64,000 nucleotides of DNA from Pseudomonas sp. ACM7 (GCF_004136015.1 NZ_CP024866.1:3301650-3365649); one strand, 5' to 3'; positions 6,365 to 17,369 are shown, counted from the stretch's first letter. Program-made: numbers and translations. The notes: generated from the sequence alone by a model not told the origin.

Positions 6365-7780
6365 ATGGCGCGCGCTGATTACCTCGAACACCTGTTGACT
6401 AGCTTCGCCAGCGATCCCCGGTGTTCGCCTGATTTCGATTCGGGTTTCAAGGCTGTTCTCTCGGGCTTGTCTGTATCTTCAAGTCTTACCTCCAGGCGCT
6501 ACCCAATCTGGCCTCTAGTTCGGAAGCAGCTTGATAGAGTCTTTGATAGGTGCATCGAAAGCTACAAAGGCGACTGGGCAAGGGTGTTGCTGGCAGGCGT
6601 TCGCTTGTCGGAGATGGCGCAGCGGCCACCGCTTTTGTGGGCAATCCCTAGCACGAAGCTAGCCGAAAATGGTGATAGCACGCTGGCTGTAGAGATTGTG
6701 GTGAGTGATCTCGTGGATGCTAAACCAGAAGGTATGCCTGAAATCGACTGGCAGCTCCTGAACTTGGAGCGCTGGGATTCAAACTTTAGATTTGCTATAC
6801 GCAGCTTGCTTGGTCCGTCAGGTATTCCACTTCCTGATGCTGGAGTTTTATGCGGCGCTCTTGAGTCGGTGCGTGAGTTGTTTCGATTATTCAGGCACTT
6901 CAGACCCAAGCTCACCAAGGCTTTGATGGACTTTGATGCTCTGAGAGATGACCGTACGCGGCCGCAGGGTACGTTGTACTGCGAACTCTGTTGGCGAGAA
7001 AGCATCAGGTCTAAAAGGTTGCAGGAGATTGATGTCAACGAGCGGCAGGGAATTGGTGCGGTGCTTCGCTCTGGAACATTGACTGAAGATGAGCAGGACG
7101 TGAGGTGGGAACAGGCTCTGATGCTGAAAACATGCCAGCATCTTCCTCCGACAGTCGCGTTGATCTCGAGAGCAGAGGCTGTAGAGCTTGGGCGTGTATT
7201 TGGAGGGTTTCGCGTCGAGCGAATGACGGCTGGGAATCTAAGCCAGCGGTATTGCTCGATCCATAAGCCTGGCTCATCAAAATATCATGCGGATCTGCGT
7301 TACAAGGCGGCGTTTCAACACCACCTTTCAGTCCTGATGGGGTCGGCTAGGTCTGATTTTGCGGTGAATTTTCGACCCCCCGACGCTGCTGATATGCAAG
7401 AAGTGCGAAAGACAGCGTATGACCAGGTGCATTCAGGTCTGCATGCAATAGCGCCACGTAGAGGTGCGTTAATAGGGCTGCGTGAGAAAGTCTGGCTTAT
7501 GCATTGTGATGGGCTCAGTCAGTCTGGAATGGCAAAGCGCTTGGGTATTTCGCGACAGGCCATATCAAAAGCCAAGAAAAGCCTGGAGCAGTTGGTCAAC
7601 GCCCACCATGCGGGTAATTATATTAATCCGCTAACAGGAGAAGCGCAGGTGCCTGAGGGTATTCGGGACGATATCCGGGATGCACTAAGGCGTGGGCTGT
7701 CAGTCGCAGCTATCGCTAAAGAGGTGGGTCTTGGCAAAGGCACAGTCGACGGGCTGGTTCGATTGATGGATTCACGTTAG
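6365..7780 (+). CDS. Unknown element protein with Cys pairs and two HTH-like segments (471 aa)
   Basis: Seen: a long N-terminal part without recognised motifs, a YCELCWRES motif around residue 205 and a YCSIHKP motif around residue 299 that together could form a zinc site, then a first HTH-like segment (LSQSGMAKRLGISRQAISKA) near residue 385 and a second at the C-terminus (GLSVAAIAKEVGLGKGTVDG) near residue 450, which resembles the resolvase/Hin-type HTH. This suggests a DNA-binding protein, perhaps a partition, maintenance or regulatory factor of the element. It is transcribed away from the HTH-trfA unit and converges on the integrase gene, with a perfect hairpin between them. I do not recognise the family. 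Confidence 0.65.
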   Translation: MARADYLEHLLTSFASDPRCSPDFDSGFKAVLSGLSVSSSLTSRRYPIWPLVRKQLDRVFDRCIESYKGDWARVLLAGVRLSEMAQRPPLLWAIPSTKLAENGDSTLAVEIVVSDLVDAKPEGMPEIDWQLLNLERWDSNFRFAIRSLLGPSGIPLPDAGVLCGALESVRELFRLFRHFRPKLTKALMDFDALRDDRTRPQGTLYCELCWRESIRSKRLQEIDVNERQGIGAVLRSGTLTEDEQDVRWEQALMLKTCQHLPPTVALISRAEAVELGRVFGGFRVERMTAGNLSQRYCSIHKPGSSKYHADLRYKAAFQHHLSVLMGSARSDFAVNFRPPDAADMQEVRKTAYDQVHSGLHAIAPRRGALIGLREKVWLMHCDGLSQSGMAKRLGISRQAISKAKKSLEQLVNAHHAGNYINPLTGEAQVPEGIRDDIRDALRRGLSVAAIAKEVGLGKGTVDGLVRLMDSR

Positions 7781-7801
7781 TCAAAAGAGGCTTCTAGGGT
7801 G

Positions 7802-7846
7802 AGCCGCTTTTATCCCGGCGGATTCTCTGCCGGGATAAAAGCGGCT
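7802..7846. terminator. Perfect 18-bp inverted repeat between convergent genes
   Basis: Arms 7802-7819 and 7829-7846 are exact reverse complements (AGCCGCTTTTATCCCGGC and its complement) around a 9-base loop. Position between two convergent genes fits a bidirectional terminator, but no T run follows on either strand. The length and perfection would also suit a protein-binding or recombination site. Confidence 0.5.
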
Positions 7847-7896
7847 GGAGTTTCCAATAACTGAGGATGATGGCGCTCTTCAGCAGGGCGTTTGAC

Positions 7897-8964
7897 TCAA
7901 GAGCGCTTGCTGTCCAGTTGATCCAGTTTGCCTACCAGGTCCTCAGCGCGCAGGTGCGTGTAGCGCTTGAGCATCTGCATCGATTTGTGCCCGCTGATGG
8001 CGGATACCTCTTGGTCGGATAGGCCACCCTCGACCAATCGGCTTACTGCCTCATGGCGCAGATCGTGGAAGCGCAGATCAGGCATGCCTAGCTTGGTCTT
8101 CAGCAAGCCCCATGTTTTGGTGAATGCGTAAGGGCTTCGTTTACCGTTTTTGCCTGGTTCGCCAAAGAACACCAAATCGCAGTCGATGGGGCGAACCGGG
8201 TTGTTCAGCGCTGCCTGGAAAGTCTCTGTAGCCCACTTGCTGAGCGGAACAGTGCGCGCGCTGTCATTCTTGGTGTCTGAGAGGCGCGCCACGCGCTTGT
8301 TCATATCGACCTGGTGTCTGCGCAGGGACGTGATCTCTGACGAGCGCATGCCGGTCTCAAGTGCGATGCGGACAATCCAGCCCAGCATGGGATTGCTGTG
8401 ATTGTTTACGGCCGCCAGTAGGCGACGTTCTTCTTCTACAGATAATCTACGGTCGCGGCCTTCACCGGGGCTTGGTTTGCGGATGTTCAGCACCGGGTTG
8501 AAGCTGAGGCCCAATCCCCACTCCTGAATGGCCACGGTAAAAAGGTGGCTGAGCAGCGCCAGTTCCAGTCGGACAGTGTTATTGCTTGTGGGCTTGCCGC
8601 GATTGGTAATTGTGGCCAGTCGAGTATCTCGGTAGCCGGCGATGATCTCGGCGGAGAGGGCCGCCATGGAGTATTTACCAAGGTGGTTGATCAGTTGTTG
8701 GGCTTTGGTAGCTTCGGCGCGCTGAGTGGTCGGCTTCTTCGTGGGGCTGACTTCACGGATGTAGCGTTTTAGTGCCATTTCCAAGGTCATGCGCTCGGAG
8801 CCACTGCGCTGGATGTAAACGCCCCTGACCATTTCGTCTTCTGTGCGGCGCGCCCAGTCTTCGGCATCGCGCTTAGTGCGGAAGGTTTTGGTGTTGGTCG
8901 GCCAGCCAGTTTTACGCACCAGGGCTTTCCACGTGCCGGCAGCCGTTTTGACGAGGGTAGCCAT
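7897..8964 (-). CDS. int: Tyrosine recombinase (phage-type integrase) (355 aa)
   Basis: The N-terminus (MATLVKTAAGTWKALVRKTG...KRDAEDWARRTEDEMVRGVY) is the Arm-DNA-binding type, followed by a SAM-like core-binding domain (residues about 65-150) and a catalytic domain with Arg in ALETGMRSSEITSLRR, HDLRHEAVSRL (His-x-x-Arg), GHKS and the Tyr nucleophile in KRYTHL. It would integrate and excise the element at the tRNA-Ile2 gene. The start is ATG 8964, with GGAG about 10 bases upstream; the frame runs open into the tRNA gene, but that extension is not coding. All catalytic residues are present, so the enzyme looks functional. Confidence 0.95.
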   Translation of the reverse strand: MATLVKTAAGTWKALVRKTGWPTNTKTFRTKRDAEDWARRTEDEMVRGVYIQRSGSERMTLEMALKRYIREVSPTKKPTTQRAEATKAQQLINHLGKYSMAALSAEIIAGYRDTRLATITNRGKPTSNNTVRLELALLSHLFTVAIQEWGLGLSFNPVLNIRKPSPGEGRDRRLSVEEERRLLAAVNNHSNPMLGWIVRIALETGMRSSEITSLRRHQVDMNKRVARLSDTKNDSARTVPLSKWATETFQAALNNPVRPIDCDLVFFGEPGKNGKRSPYAFTKTWGLLKTKLGMPDLRFHDLRHEAVSRLVEGGLSDQEVSAISGHKSMQMLKRYTHLRAEDLVGKLDQLDSKRS

Positions 8965-9063
8965 GTTTTTTCTACTCCAAAGGCTTGCCGTTGTAACGGC
9001 ACTGTACTGAATTTGTACCTTTGGACTATAGGACTGGTCTAGCAGTTTTTGTAGCAGGCATGA

Positions 9064-9086
9064 AAAAGCCGCGCAATGCGCGGCTT
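9064..9086 (-). terminator. Rho-independent terminator of the tRNA gene
   Basis: On the minus strand AAAGCCGCGC-ATT-GCGCGGCTTT followed by TT forms a strong hairpin 7 bases past the tRNA 3' end. It lies between the tRNA and the integrase start and would shield the element from tRNA transcription. Confidence 0.8.
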
Positions 9087-9092
9087 TGAGTA

Positions 9093-9169
9093 TGGTGGGC
9101 CCACACGGACTTGAACCGTGGACCAAAGGATTATGAGTCCTCTGCTCTAACCAACTGAGCTATAGGCCC
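9093..9169 (-). tRNA. ileX: tRNA-Ile2 (anticodon CAU)
   Basis: On the minus strand the 77-nt gene begins GGGCCTATAGCTCAGTTGG, has a 7-base anticodon loop CTCATAA with anticodon CAT, a T-loop GTTCAAGTC and an encoded CCA. The body matches tRNA-Ile2, whose C34 is lysidinylated so that it reads AUA, rather than elongator or initiator Met tRNA, although automatic annotation often calls it Met. The gene is complete, so integration of the neighbouring element restored its 3' end. Only 15 bases separate it from the rmcA stop codon, so it may share a transcript or use a promoter inside rmcA. Confidence 0.92.
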
Positions 9170-9184
9170 TCAGTAGGCCGCGGA

Positions 9185-12100
9185 TTATAGCGACGGTTTC
9201 TCGGCTGTGCTATCCGAAAAGTCTGAAATGGCTATACGAAGAAACGTCGCGGCAAATTCTTCCGGTGGCAAGGGCAGGCTGACGATGTAGCCCTGGATCT
9301 GTTCACAGCCTTCGGCAGCGAGGAATTGCTGCTGTGCGAGGGTTTCCACGCCCTCGGCAATGATGGTGAATTGCATGCTGCGGCCCAGAGCGATAATGGC
9401 GCGAACGATGGCTGCGTCGTGGGGATCATCCGGCAGGCCGCGGACGAAAGACTGGTCGATCTTGAGAATGTCCAGTGGCAGACGTTTGAGGTAACTCAGG
9501 GACGAGTAACCGGTGCCGAAGTCGTCGATCGCCAGTTGCACGCCCAGGTGCTTGAGTTGATGCAGCACTGCCAGCGCTTCTTCAGCCTGGCTCATGATGA
9601 AGTTTTCAGTAATTTCCAGTTGCAGGAAACCGGGTTTGAGACGGTTGTCCTTGAGCAATTGTTCGATCCGACCGAGCAGGTTCGGCTGGCGCAATTGAGC
9701 GCCCGCGAGGTTGACCGACAGCGGGCCGACGGGTTCGTAAATCTGATTCCACTCGAACATCTGCCGGCAGGCGGTTTCGAGAACCCAATCGCCGATTTGC
9801 AGGATCATGCCGTTTTCTTCGGCCAGCGGAATGAAATGCTCCGGCGGCACATCGCCGAAGGTCGGGTGGCGCCAGCGAATGAGCGCTTCTGCGCCGACCA
9901 GGCGATTGTCGACCAAGCTGATCTTCGGCTGATAATGGAGGTGCAGTTCGTTGCGCTCGATAGCGCGTCGCAGCTCATGTTCCAGTGCGACACGCTCGCT
10001 GGCTTGAGCAGTGAGGTCGCGGGTGTAGCTTTCGACCCGGTTGCGACCCTTGGCCTTTGAGCGGTACATCGCCGCATCGGCGTTCTTGACCAGCGTGGCG
10101 ACGTCGCAGCCATCCTTGGGATACAGGCTGGTGCCGATACTGGCGCTGATAAAAAACTCATGTTCACCAGCCTGGAACGGTGCGCCGAAGCAATTGAGCA
10201 ATTTGGTCGCGATATTGTCGGCGTCACTGGATTGCTGCAGCCCGGGCAGCAGGATGATGAATTCGTCGCCGCCCAGGCGCGCCACGGTGTCGATGTCGCG
10301 CAACTGCTCCTTGAGGCGCACGGCAATGCCCTTGAGCAGCAGGTCACCGACCGGGTGACCCAGGCTGTCGTTGATGTGTTTGAAACGGTCCAGGTCCAGG
10401 AACAGCACCGCGCCCTGGCCGCCGTTTTCCTGTTGGTTGTTGAGCGCAGTCAGCAATCGGCTCTCGAACAGCGTGCGATTTGGCAGCCCGGTCAGCGGGT
10501 CGTGGTGTGCCTGGTAATCGAGCTTGGCCTGGGCGTGTTTGAGGCTGGAAATGTCCGCGAACACCGCGACAAAATGGGTGACGAATCTGTCTCGGTTGCG
10601 CACCGCACTGATGGTCAGCCAGCTCGGATAGAGCTCGCCATTCTTGCGCCGGTTGGAAATTTCGCCCTGCCAATGACCTTCGGCGGTCAGTTGATGCCAC
10701 ATGGCGGCATAAAACGCGCTGTCGTGCAGGCCCGAGGCGAGCAGGCGAGGGGTGTGGCCCAATGCTTCGCTCTCGCTGTAGCCGGTGATTTCGGTAAACG
10801 CACGGTTGACCGCGCTGATGTGCTGTTGAGTGTCGGTGATCAATACACCTTCGGCGGTGCTCTCGAATACCGTGGCAGCCTGTTGCAGTTTCTCCTGCAT
10901 CAGGTGTCGCTCGGTGATGTCCCGGGCGATGGTCAGCATGCAATCTTCATCGCCGATCGGTAGCGGACGGCTGGACACCTCGCAGAGGCGAATCTGTCCG
11001 TCGCTGCGGCGTATATGGCAACTGAAGTCGCGGACGAATCCGTCCCGATGCAGCAGATCGAGCATCTGTTTGCGTTCGTTGAGATTGACCCAGATTCCCA
11101 GTTCGAGGACAGAGCGATCCACGGACATCGCGCTGTTGAAACCGGTAATGCGACTGAAACCTTCGTTGACCTCAATCAGTAAACCGTCGCTCTGCCGTGA
11201 CAATAGCAAGCCGTCGGGTGAGGCATGGAAGGCCTTGGCGAATTTCTCTTCGGAGGTTTGCAGCTGTTGCTGGGTTTCCTTGAGCTGGCTGATGTCCCGC
11301 ACGACCACTACCAGCGCCGGGGTTGTATCGAGGTCGAACGGTTCAGCGGAGATCAGGCCGGTAAACACTTGGCCATTGTTGCGGCGAAAGGGCATCTCCA
11401 GGTTACGGATGCTGCCGGCCTGCAACCGTTGCAACAAGCCTGGCCCGACGCCGGGTATGCCCCAGATGTTCAGGTCGGTGGCCGTCTGGCCGATGACGTC
11501 TTCGGCCTTGAGGCCGATCTGTTCTTCGAACGCTTCGTTGACCTCCAGCAGGCAGCCGTCGGAGAGTCGTGCGATGACCAGAATGTCCGGGCATTGCTGG
11601 AACACCGAGGCGAACTTCTGTTCCGACAGGCGCAACGCCTCTTCGGTGCGCTTGGCTTCGCTGATGTCGATCATCAGCCCGCGCATCAGCGGTTCATGGC
11701 CGTGCTCGATCAGGCTGACGATATCGCGCACCCAAATGCAGCGGCCATCGGCGGTGATGACCCGGTAATCGAGGCTGTGATCGCGCCCGGCCAATACTTC
11801 GTGATCGCAGAAGGTCTGGGCGCGGGTCAGGTCGGCCGGGTGGATAATGTTGCGCCAGAAGCCCGGAATCAGCCAATGAGACAAGGGGTAGCCGAGCAGA
11901 TCCTCGGCATGGGGCGACACATAGCTATAGGTGAAATCGCTGATCCGCGCTTCCCAGGCGATGGCCGAAAGGCTCTCCACCAGCCCGCGGTAATGGTATT
12001 CGCTGCTGCGCAGTTCTTGCTCCAGGTCGACCCGGCGGGAAATTTCTGAACTCAGCCGGCGGTTGATCCGGATAACCATCGCCAGCACGATGATCAGCAG

Positions 12101-12931
12101 CAGCAACCCCGGCAGACCGTACATCAGCAGATCGTTCCAGAATGTTCGATGATCGAGGACGTTGCCGACCCAGTGCTCCTGAATCTCATTGATTTCGTCC
12201 GGGGTCATGTCCGCCAGGACTTTATCCAGAATACCGACCAGTATCTTGTTGTCCCGGGGCACGCCCATCGCCAATTGATAGCGATAGGGGGTTTCACCGC
12301 TGACGTAGAGCCCGTCGAGCTTGAGCTGACGCAGGCTCCAGACGCTGGAGGCGAGATCACCGACCACCGCATCCACTTCATCGGTAGCCAGCGCCTGCAG
12401 CGCTGAGCTGACGTTAGGCATCGCCACCAGATTGAGGTCGGGATTGTGGGTGCGCAACAGCTCATGGGGGGCGTAGTTTTCCACCACGGCGACTTTCAGC
12501 CCGTACAGGTCTTCGAGTTTGCGTGGCTGGGGACCTCCGGCATGGGCAAGGATGACAATCGGAAAGTCCAGATAGGGGCGGGTGAATGACAGGTAAGTCT
12601 GGCGCTCCGGGGTCGACATGATGCCGGGCAACAGGTCCAGCTTGGCTTGTTTGGCCTGCTCCAGGACGACGGTCCAGCTGACGGGCTCGATGGGCGTGAG
12701 CTTGATGGCCAGGCGTTGACGGATCCGGTCGATATAGTCCGCCGCAAGGCCCTGATAGCGGCCCTGATCGTCGCGAAACTCGAAGGGTGGCCATGACGCA
12801 TCGACTCCCAGGCGCAAGTTCGGGTGAGCCGCCAGCCAGCTACGTTCTTCGTCGCTCAGAGTCAGCGCGCCAGCCGTTGCGGTCCAGGTCAATAGCGACA
12901 GTAAAAAAAGCACGGTCGGCAGTCTGGGCAT
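9185..12931 (-). CDS. rmcA: RmcA-like membrane sensor with SBP, PAS repeats, GGDEF and EAL domains (1248 aa)
   Basis: The order is: signal peptide, periplasmic SBP_bac_3 domain (about 25-258), a transmembrane helix (about 268-288), four PAS domains (about 305-780), a GGDEF domain with intact RLGGDEF near 885 and an EAL domain with GAEALIRWRHP near 1012 and ENFIM, DDFGTGYSS and KIDQSFV motifs. It makes and/or degrades cyclic di-GMP. In P. aeruginosa the gene at this position (PA0575, next to rpoD) is RmcA, a redox-responsive regulator in which the EAL activity dominates. The start ATG 12931 precedes a clear signal peptide; an upstream open extension into the rpoD end is not supported. It is transcribed from its own promoter after the rpoD terminator. 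Confidence 0.88.
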   Translation of the reverse strand: MPRLPTVLFLLSLLTWTATAGALTLSDEERSWLAAHPNLRLGVDASWPPFEFRDDQGRYQGLAADYIDRIRQRLAIKLTPIEPVSWTVVLEQAKQAKLDLLPGIMSTPERQTYLSFTRPYLDFPIVILAHAGGPQPRKLEDLYGLKVAVVENYAPHELLRTHNPDLNLVAMPNVSSALQALATDEVDAVVGDLASSVWSLRQLKLDGLYVSGETPYRYQLAMGVPRDNKILVGILDKVLADMTPDEINEIQEHWVGNVLDHRTFWNDLLMYGLPGLLLLIIVLAMVIRINRRLSSEISRRVDLEQELRSSEYHYRGLVESLSAIAWEARISDFTYSYVSPHAEDLLGYPLSHWLIPGFWRNIIHPADLTRAQTFCDHEVLAGRDHSLDYRVITADGRCIWVRDIVSLIEHGHEPLMRGLMIDISEAKRTEEALRLSEQKFASVFQQCPDILVIARLSDGCLLEVNEAFEEQIGLKAEDVIGQTATDLNIWGIPGVGPGLLQRLQAGSIRNLEMPFRRNNGQVFTGLISAEPFDLDTTPALVVVVRDISQLKETQQQLQTSEEKFAKAFHASPDGLLLSRQSDGLLIEVNEGFSRITGFNSAMSVDRSVLELGIWVNLNERKQMLDLLHRDGFVRDFSCHIRRSDGQIRLCEVSSRPLPIGDEDCMLTIARDITERHLMQEKLQQAATVFESTAEGVLITDTQQHISAVNRAFTEITGYSESEALGHTPRLLASGLHDSAFYAAMWHQLTAEGHWQGEISNRRKNGELYPSWLTISAVRNRDRFVTHFVAVFADISSLKHAQAKLDYQAHHDPLTGLPNRTLFESRLLTALNNQQENGGQGAVLFLDLDRFKHINDSLGHPVGDLLLKGIAVRLKEQLRDIDTVARLGGDEFIILLPGLQQSSDADNIATKLLNCFGAPFQAGEHEFFISASIGTSLYPKDGCDVATLVKNADAAMYRSKAKGRNRVESYTRDLTAQASERVALEHELRRAIERNELHLHYQPKISLVDNRLVGAEALIRWRHPTFGDVPPEHFIPLAEENGMILQIGDWVLETACRQMFEWNQIYEPVGPLSVNLAGAQLRQPNLLGRIEQLLKDNRLKPGFLQLEITENFIMSQAEEALAVLHQLKHLGVQLAIDDFGTGYSSLSYLKRLPLDILKIDQSFVRGLPDDPHDAAIVRAIIALGRSMQFTIIAEGVETLAQQQFLAAEGCEQIQGYIVSLPLPPEEFAATFLRIAISDFSDSTAEKPSL

Positions 12932-13020
12932 AACGGTCTCGTTATGGCTCGGGGAATGTTTCGAGTGTAGACGGGCAATTCGGAGGGAGGGAGGCGCGGG
13001 GGATTTAATCTGCAAAATGC

Positions 13021-13048
13021 AAAACCCCCGGCCTGGGCCGGGGGTTTT
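13021..13048 (-). terminator. rpoD terminator
   Basis: Perfect palindrome AAAACCCCCGGCC-TG-GGCCGGGGGTTTT just past the rpoD stop codon. On the minus strand the hairpin ends in a T run, making a strong intrinsic terminator. Confidence 0.85.
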
Positions 13049-13052
13049 GTTG

Positions 13053-14903
<1,851 letters not shown>

Positions 14904-14970
14904 AACACCCTATCCACTGAAGGTCTTGGCGGGCAAAAAACAAGCCGAGGATTATACCTGAGCTATGACC

Positions 14971-16938
14971 TCACGCGCCAGTTGAGGTCGGGCTTGTTGC
15001 GGAAACATTGCGACTTAATAGGTCGCGCAGTTGATTTTTCTCTTCGGCACTCAGTTCACTTTGACGTGCTTTCCTGAGAAGTTGTTCCAGGTTTCGCTCG
15101 CGTTGGCGGGCTGACAAGCTAGTAATGGTGTCGAAAAACTGTTGTTCAAGGTTATCTCCGTCAATCAGCCATTCCTTTTCCGCCAGCGCCTTGAGCAAAC
15201 GTCCTTGCTCCGTACCGTGCCAGCGTGCAATCAACTGAAATGAGTTTAGCTTGGGATTCTTCTGTACGGCTTCGAGAAGGGCCACCAGTAATTGCGTGTT
15301 GGTGTGATCCTCGGCAGCAAAGTGCCCGGCATCCTCGACTTTCTCGGCCAATTGCGGGTGATGCAATAGTGTGCGCAAGGCGGCCAGGGTCGGCGGCTCT
15401 ACAGCGGCCGGCACCCGTGGCGCGCGGGGTTGATCGTGATCACCACCGCGTTTGCCGTTTTTGTCCCACGGTTTTTTGTCCCATTTTTTTCCGCCGGCGC
15501 CGGGTTTCTTCGGTGTCCATTCCTGCTGCGGCGCATACATCTCTTGTGCCTGCGGCTGATGGTAGTCGCTGTAATCCGGCATGGCGTCGTAATCGATGCC
15601 CGGGTCGTACGCCGGCGGCGCTTCCTGGGGGGCGCTTTGTACCAGTTGGCTCACGGCTTCGCCGCTAAGCCCGGTAATTTCGGTCAGGCGCTGACGCATC
15701 AGGATGCGCAGGTTCGCCCCCGGGACTTTGTCGATCAGCGGCGCGGCGAGGGTGGCCATATGGGCCTTGCCTTCGAGCGAGCGTGGGTCCGATTCCTCGG
15801 TCAGCTGTTGAAAAAAATAGTCCGCTAATGGTTGGGCGTGCTGGTTGATCCGTGCGCGGAAGGCGTCAGTGCCTTCGGAGCGGACCAGCGTGTCCGGGTC
15901 TTCGCCTTCGGGGAGGAACAGAAAGCGTGCGCGCCGCCCGTCCTGCAGGCTCGGCAGCGCTGCCTCCAATGCCCGCCAGGCGGCATTTCGACCTGCCTGG
16001 TCGCCGTCGAAACAGAACAGAACGTTGGGCACGACGCGAAACAGGCGCTTCAAGTGCTCTTCGCTGGTGGCGGTGCCCAGGGTCGCGACAGCATTGCGCA
16101 GGCCTTGCTGGGCGAGGGCGATAACATCCATGTAGCCTTCGACGACGATGATTTCGTCGAGGTTGCGGTTGTTCTTGCGTGCTTCATAAAGGCCGTAGAG
16201 TTCCTGGCCCTTATGGAATACCGGGGTTTCCGGTGAATTCAGGTATTTCGGCTTGTCGTCGCCCAATACCCGGCCACCGAAGGCGATGATTCGCCCGCGG
16301 CTGTCGCGAATCGGGAACATCACGCGATCGCGGAAGCGGTCATAGCGTTTGCCGGTTTCGGCGTTCTCGATCAGCAGGCCGGCATCGATCATGGCTTTCT
16401 GTTGCAGGGTGTCGCTGCTCAAGTGCTTGAACAGATTGTCCCAGCCGGGCGGGGCAAAGCCGAGGCCGAAGTCACGGGCGATTTCGCCGGTCAGTCCGCG
16501 ACCTTTCAAGTAATCCACCGCTGCTTTTCGCGATGGATGGCTTTTCAGTGCCTGGCGGTAAAAGTCGGCGGCGGCGGTGAGTAGCGGGTACAGCGGCGAA
16601 TCGGTCGGCTGTCGCGGTTTGTGCGGCCGTCCGCTTTCTTCGCGGGGGATTTCCATGCCGGCGGCTTTGGCCAGTTCTTCGACCGCCTGGACGAAATCCA
16701 GATTGTCGTGGTCCATCATGAAGCCGAGGGCGTTGCCGCCAGCGCCGCAGCCAAAGCAATAATAGAACTGCTTGTCGGGGCTGACGCTGAAGGAGGGGGT
16801 TTTCTCTTTGTGAAACGGGCAGCAAGCGGTGTAATTCTTGCCGGCCTTTTTCATTTGCAGGCGCGAGCTGACCACATCGACGATGTCGGTGCGGTTCAGA
16901 AGGTCGTCAATGAAGCTCTGGGGAATTAGCCCGGCCAT
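14971..16938 (-). CDS. dnaG: DNA primase (655 aa)
   Basis: The enzyme makes RNA primers for replication. The N-terminal CHC2 zinc finger (CPFHKEKTPSFS...YCFGCG, residues about 40-65) binds template, the central TOPRIM region carries EIIVVEGYMDVIALAQQG, and the C-terminal part contacts the DnaB helicase. A Pro/Lys/Gly-rich linker (residues about 435-510) separates core and C-terminal domains and is longer than in E. coli. The gene is followed by rpoD after 67 bp and preceded by rpsU after an unusually long gap of 482 bp with a terminator-like hairpin. Confidence 0.98.
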   Translation of the reverse strand: MAGLIPQSFIDDLLNRTDIVDVVSSRLQMKKAGKNYTACCPFHKEKTPSFSVSPDKQFYYCFGCGAGGNALGFMMDHDNLDFVQAVEELAKAAGMEIPREESGRPHKPRQPTDSPLYPLLTAAADFYRQALKSHPSRKAAVDYLKGRGLTGEIARDFGLGFAPPGWDNLFKHLSSDTLQQKAMIDAGLLIENAETGKRYDRFRDRVMFPIRDSRGRIIAFGGRVLGDDKPKYLNSPETPVFHKGQELYGLYEARKNNRNLDEIIVVEGYMDVIALAQQGLRNAVATLGTATSEEHLKRLFRVVPNVLFCFDGDQAGRNAAWRALEAALPSLQDGRRARFLFLPEGEDPDTLVRSEGTDAFRARINQHAQPLADYFFQQLTEESDPRSLEGKAHMATLAAPLIDKVPGANLRILMRQRLTEITGLSGEAVSQLVQSAPQEAPPAYDPGIDYDAMPDYSDYHQPQAQEMYAPQQEWTPKKPGAGGKKWDKKPWDKNGKRGGDHDQPRAPRVPAAVEPPTLAALRTLLHHPQLAEKVEDAGHFAAEDHTNTQLLVALLEAVQKNPKLNSFQLIARWHGTEQGRLLKALAEKEWLIDGDNLEQQFFDTITSLSARQRERNLEQLLRKARQSELSAEEKNQLRDLLSRNVSATSPTSTGA

Positions 16939-17369
16939 GGCGTTCTCGTCATCTGCGCTGCAATGAATCCGAAACGAAGAGCGGCTGAGCGCGGGTCGTT
17001 GTTTGAGGCGCGCAAAATGTGCGGCTCGACCAGTGTCGTCTGCGTAATCGCTGTCGGGAAGTGTATCTGCCGAAAATCCACTGACGTTAGTACCAATCAG
17101 TATTCGACTATTTGAAAGTGTTGCGCTGAAATCCGCTGCGGCCTGTCGATGGCCTCGGATAGCTCATAAGCTGGCACGCAAGAAGGTGCCTTGGGCTGAT
17201 CGTCGTGAGAGGAATCAGTGGGTGTGCTCGTCAGTAGCCTTGGAAGGCTCGTCAGAAAAGACGTGCACCGCTGGCAAAAGAGCCAGGTCTGACGCTGTGA
17301 AGCAGATTTGTCTCGGTCGCGTGTGCGGCTTTGACGGTGAAGCATCAAGCGTTGTCCGCAAATGCCATT
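16939..17369. other. Gene-free spacer between rpsU and dnaG
   Basis: No frame here has coding character. The spacer follows the rpsU hairpin at 17370-17390 and probably contains a dnaG promoter and a long 5' leader. I see no clear promoter, riboswitch or repeat. Confidence 0.6.

Larger units (their letters stand above)
1..9092. mobile_element. Integrated element next to tRNA-Ile2 (right end only visible)
   Basis: The right boundary is set by an intact tRNA-Ile2 gene whose 3' end faces this region and by a tyrosine integrase starting 128 bp from it and reading leftward, the usual layout of tRNA-targeted integrative elements. The region also carries a TrfA-type replication initiator with iterons, small HTH genes, an orphan antitoxin-like gene and an IS21-like end, none of which belongs to the conserved rmcA-rpoD neighbourhood. 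Part of it (1.6-3.9 kb) is visibly richer in A+T than the core. I searched by eye for a second copy of the tRNA 3' end (for example the stretch reading TGGTGGGCCCAC) and did not find it, so the left end is probably outside the window, and it is not proven that everything from position 1 belongs to one element. Confidence 0.6.

Noticed and set aside
8965..9126. N-terminal extension of the integrase into the tRNA gene
   Set aside because: The extension would translate the tRNA 3' half and terminator. The ATG at 8964 has a ribosome site and begins the conserved N-terminal domain.
9093..9169. tRNA-Met assignment
   Set aside because: The CAT anticodon alone suggests Met, but the tRNA body matches the Ile2 type read after lysidine modification; this is a judgement from memory of the tRNA-Ile2 sequence.
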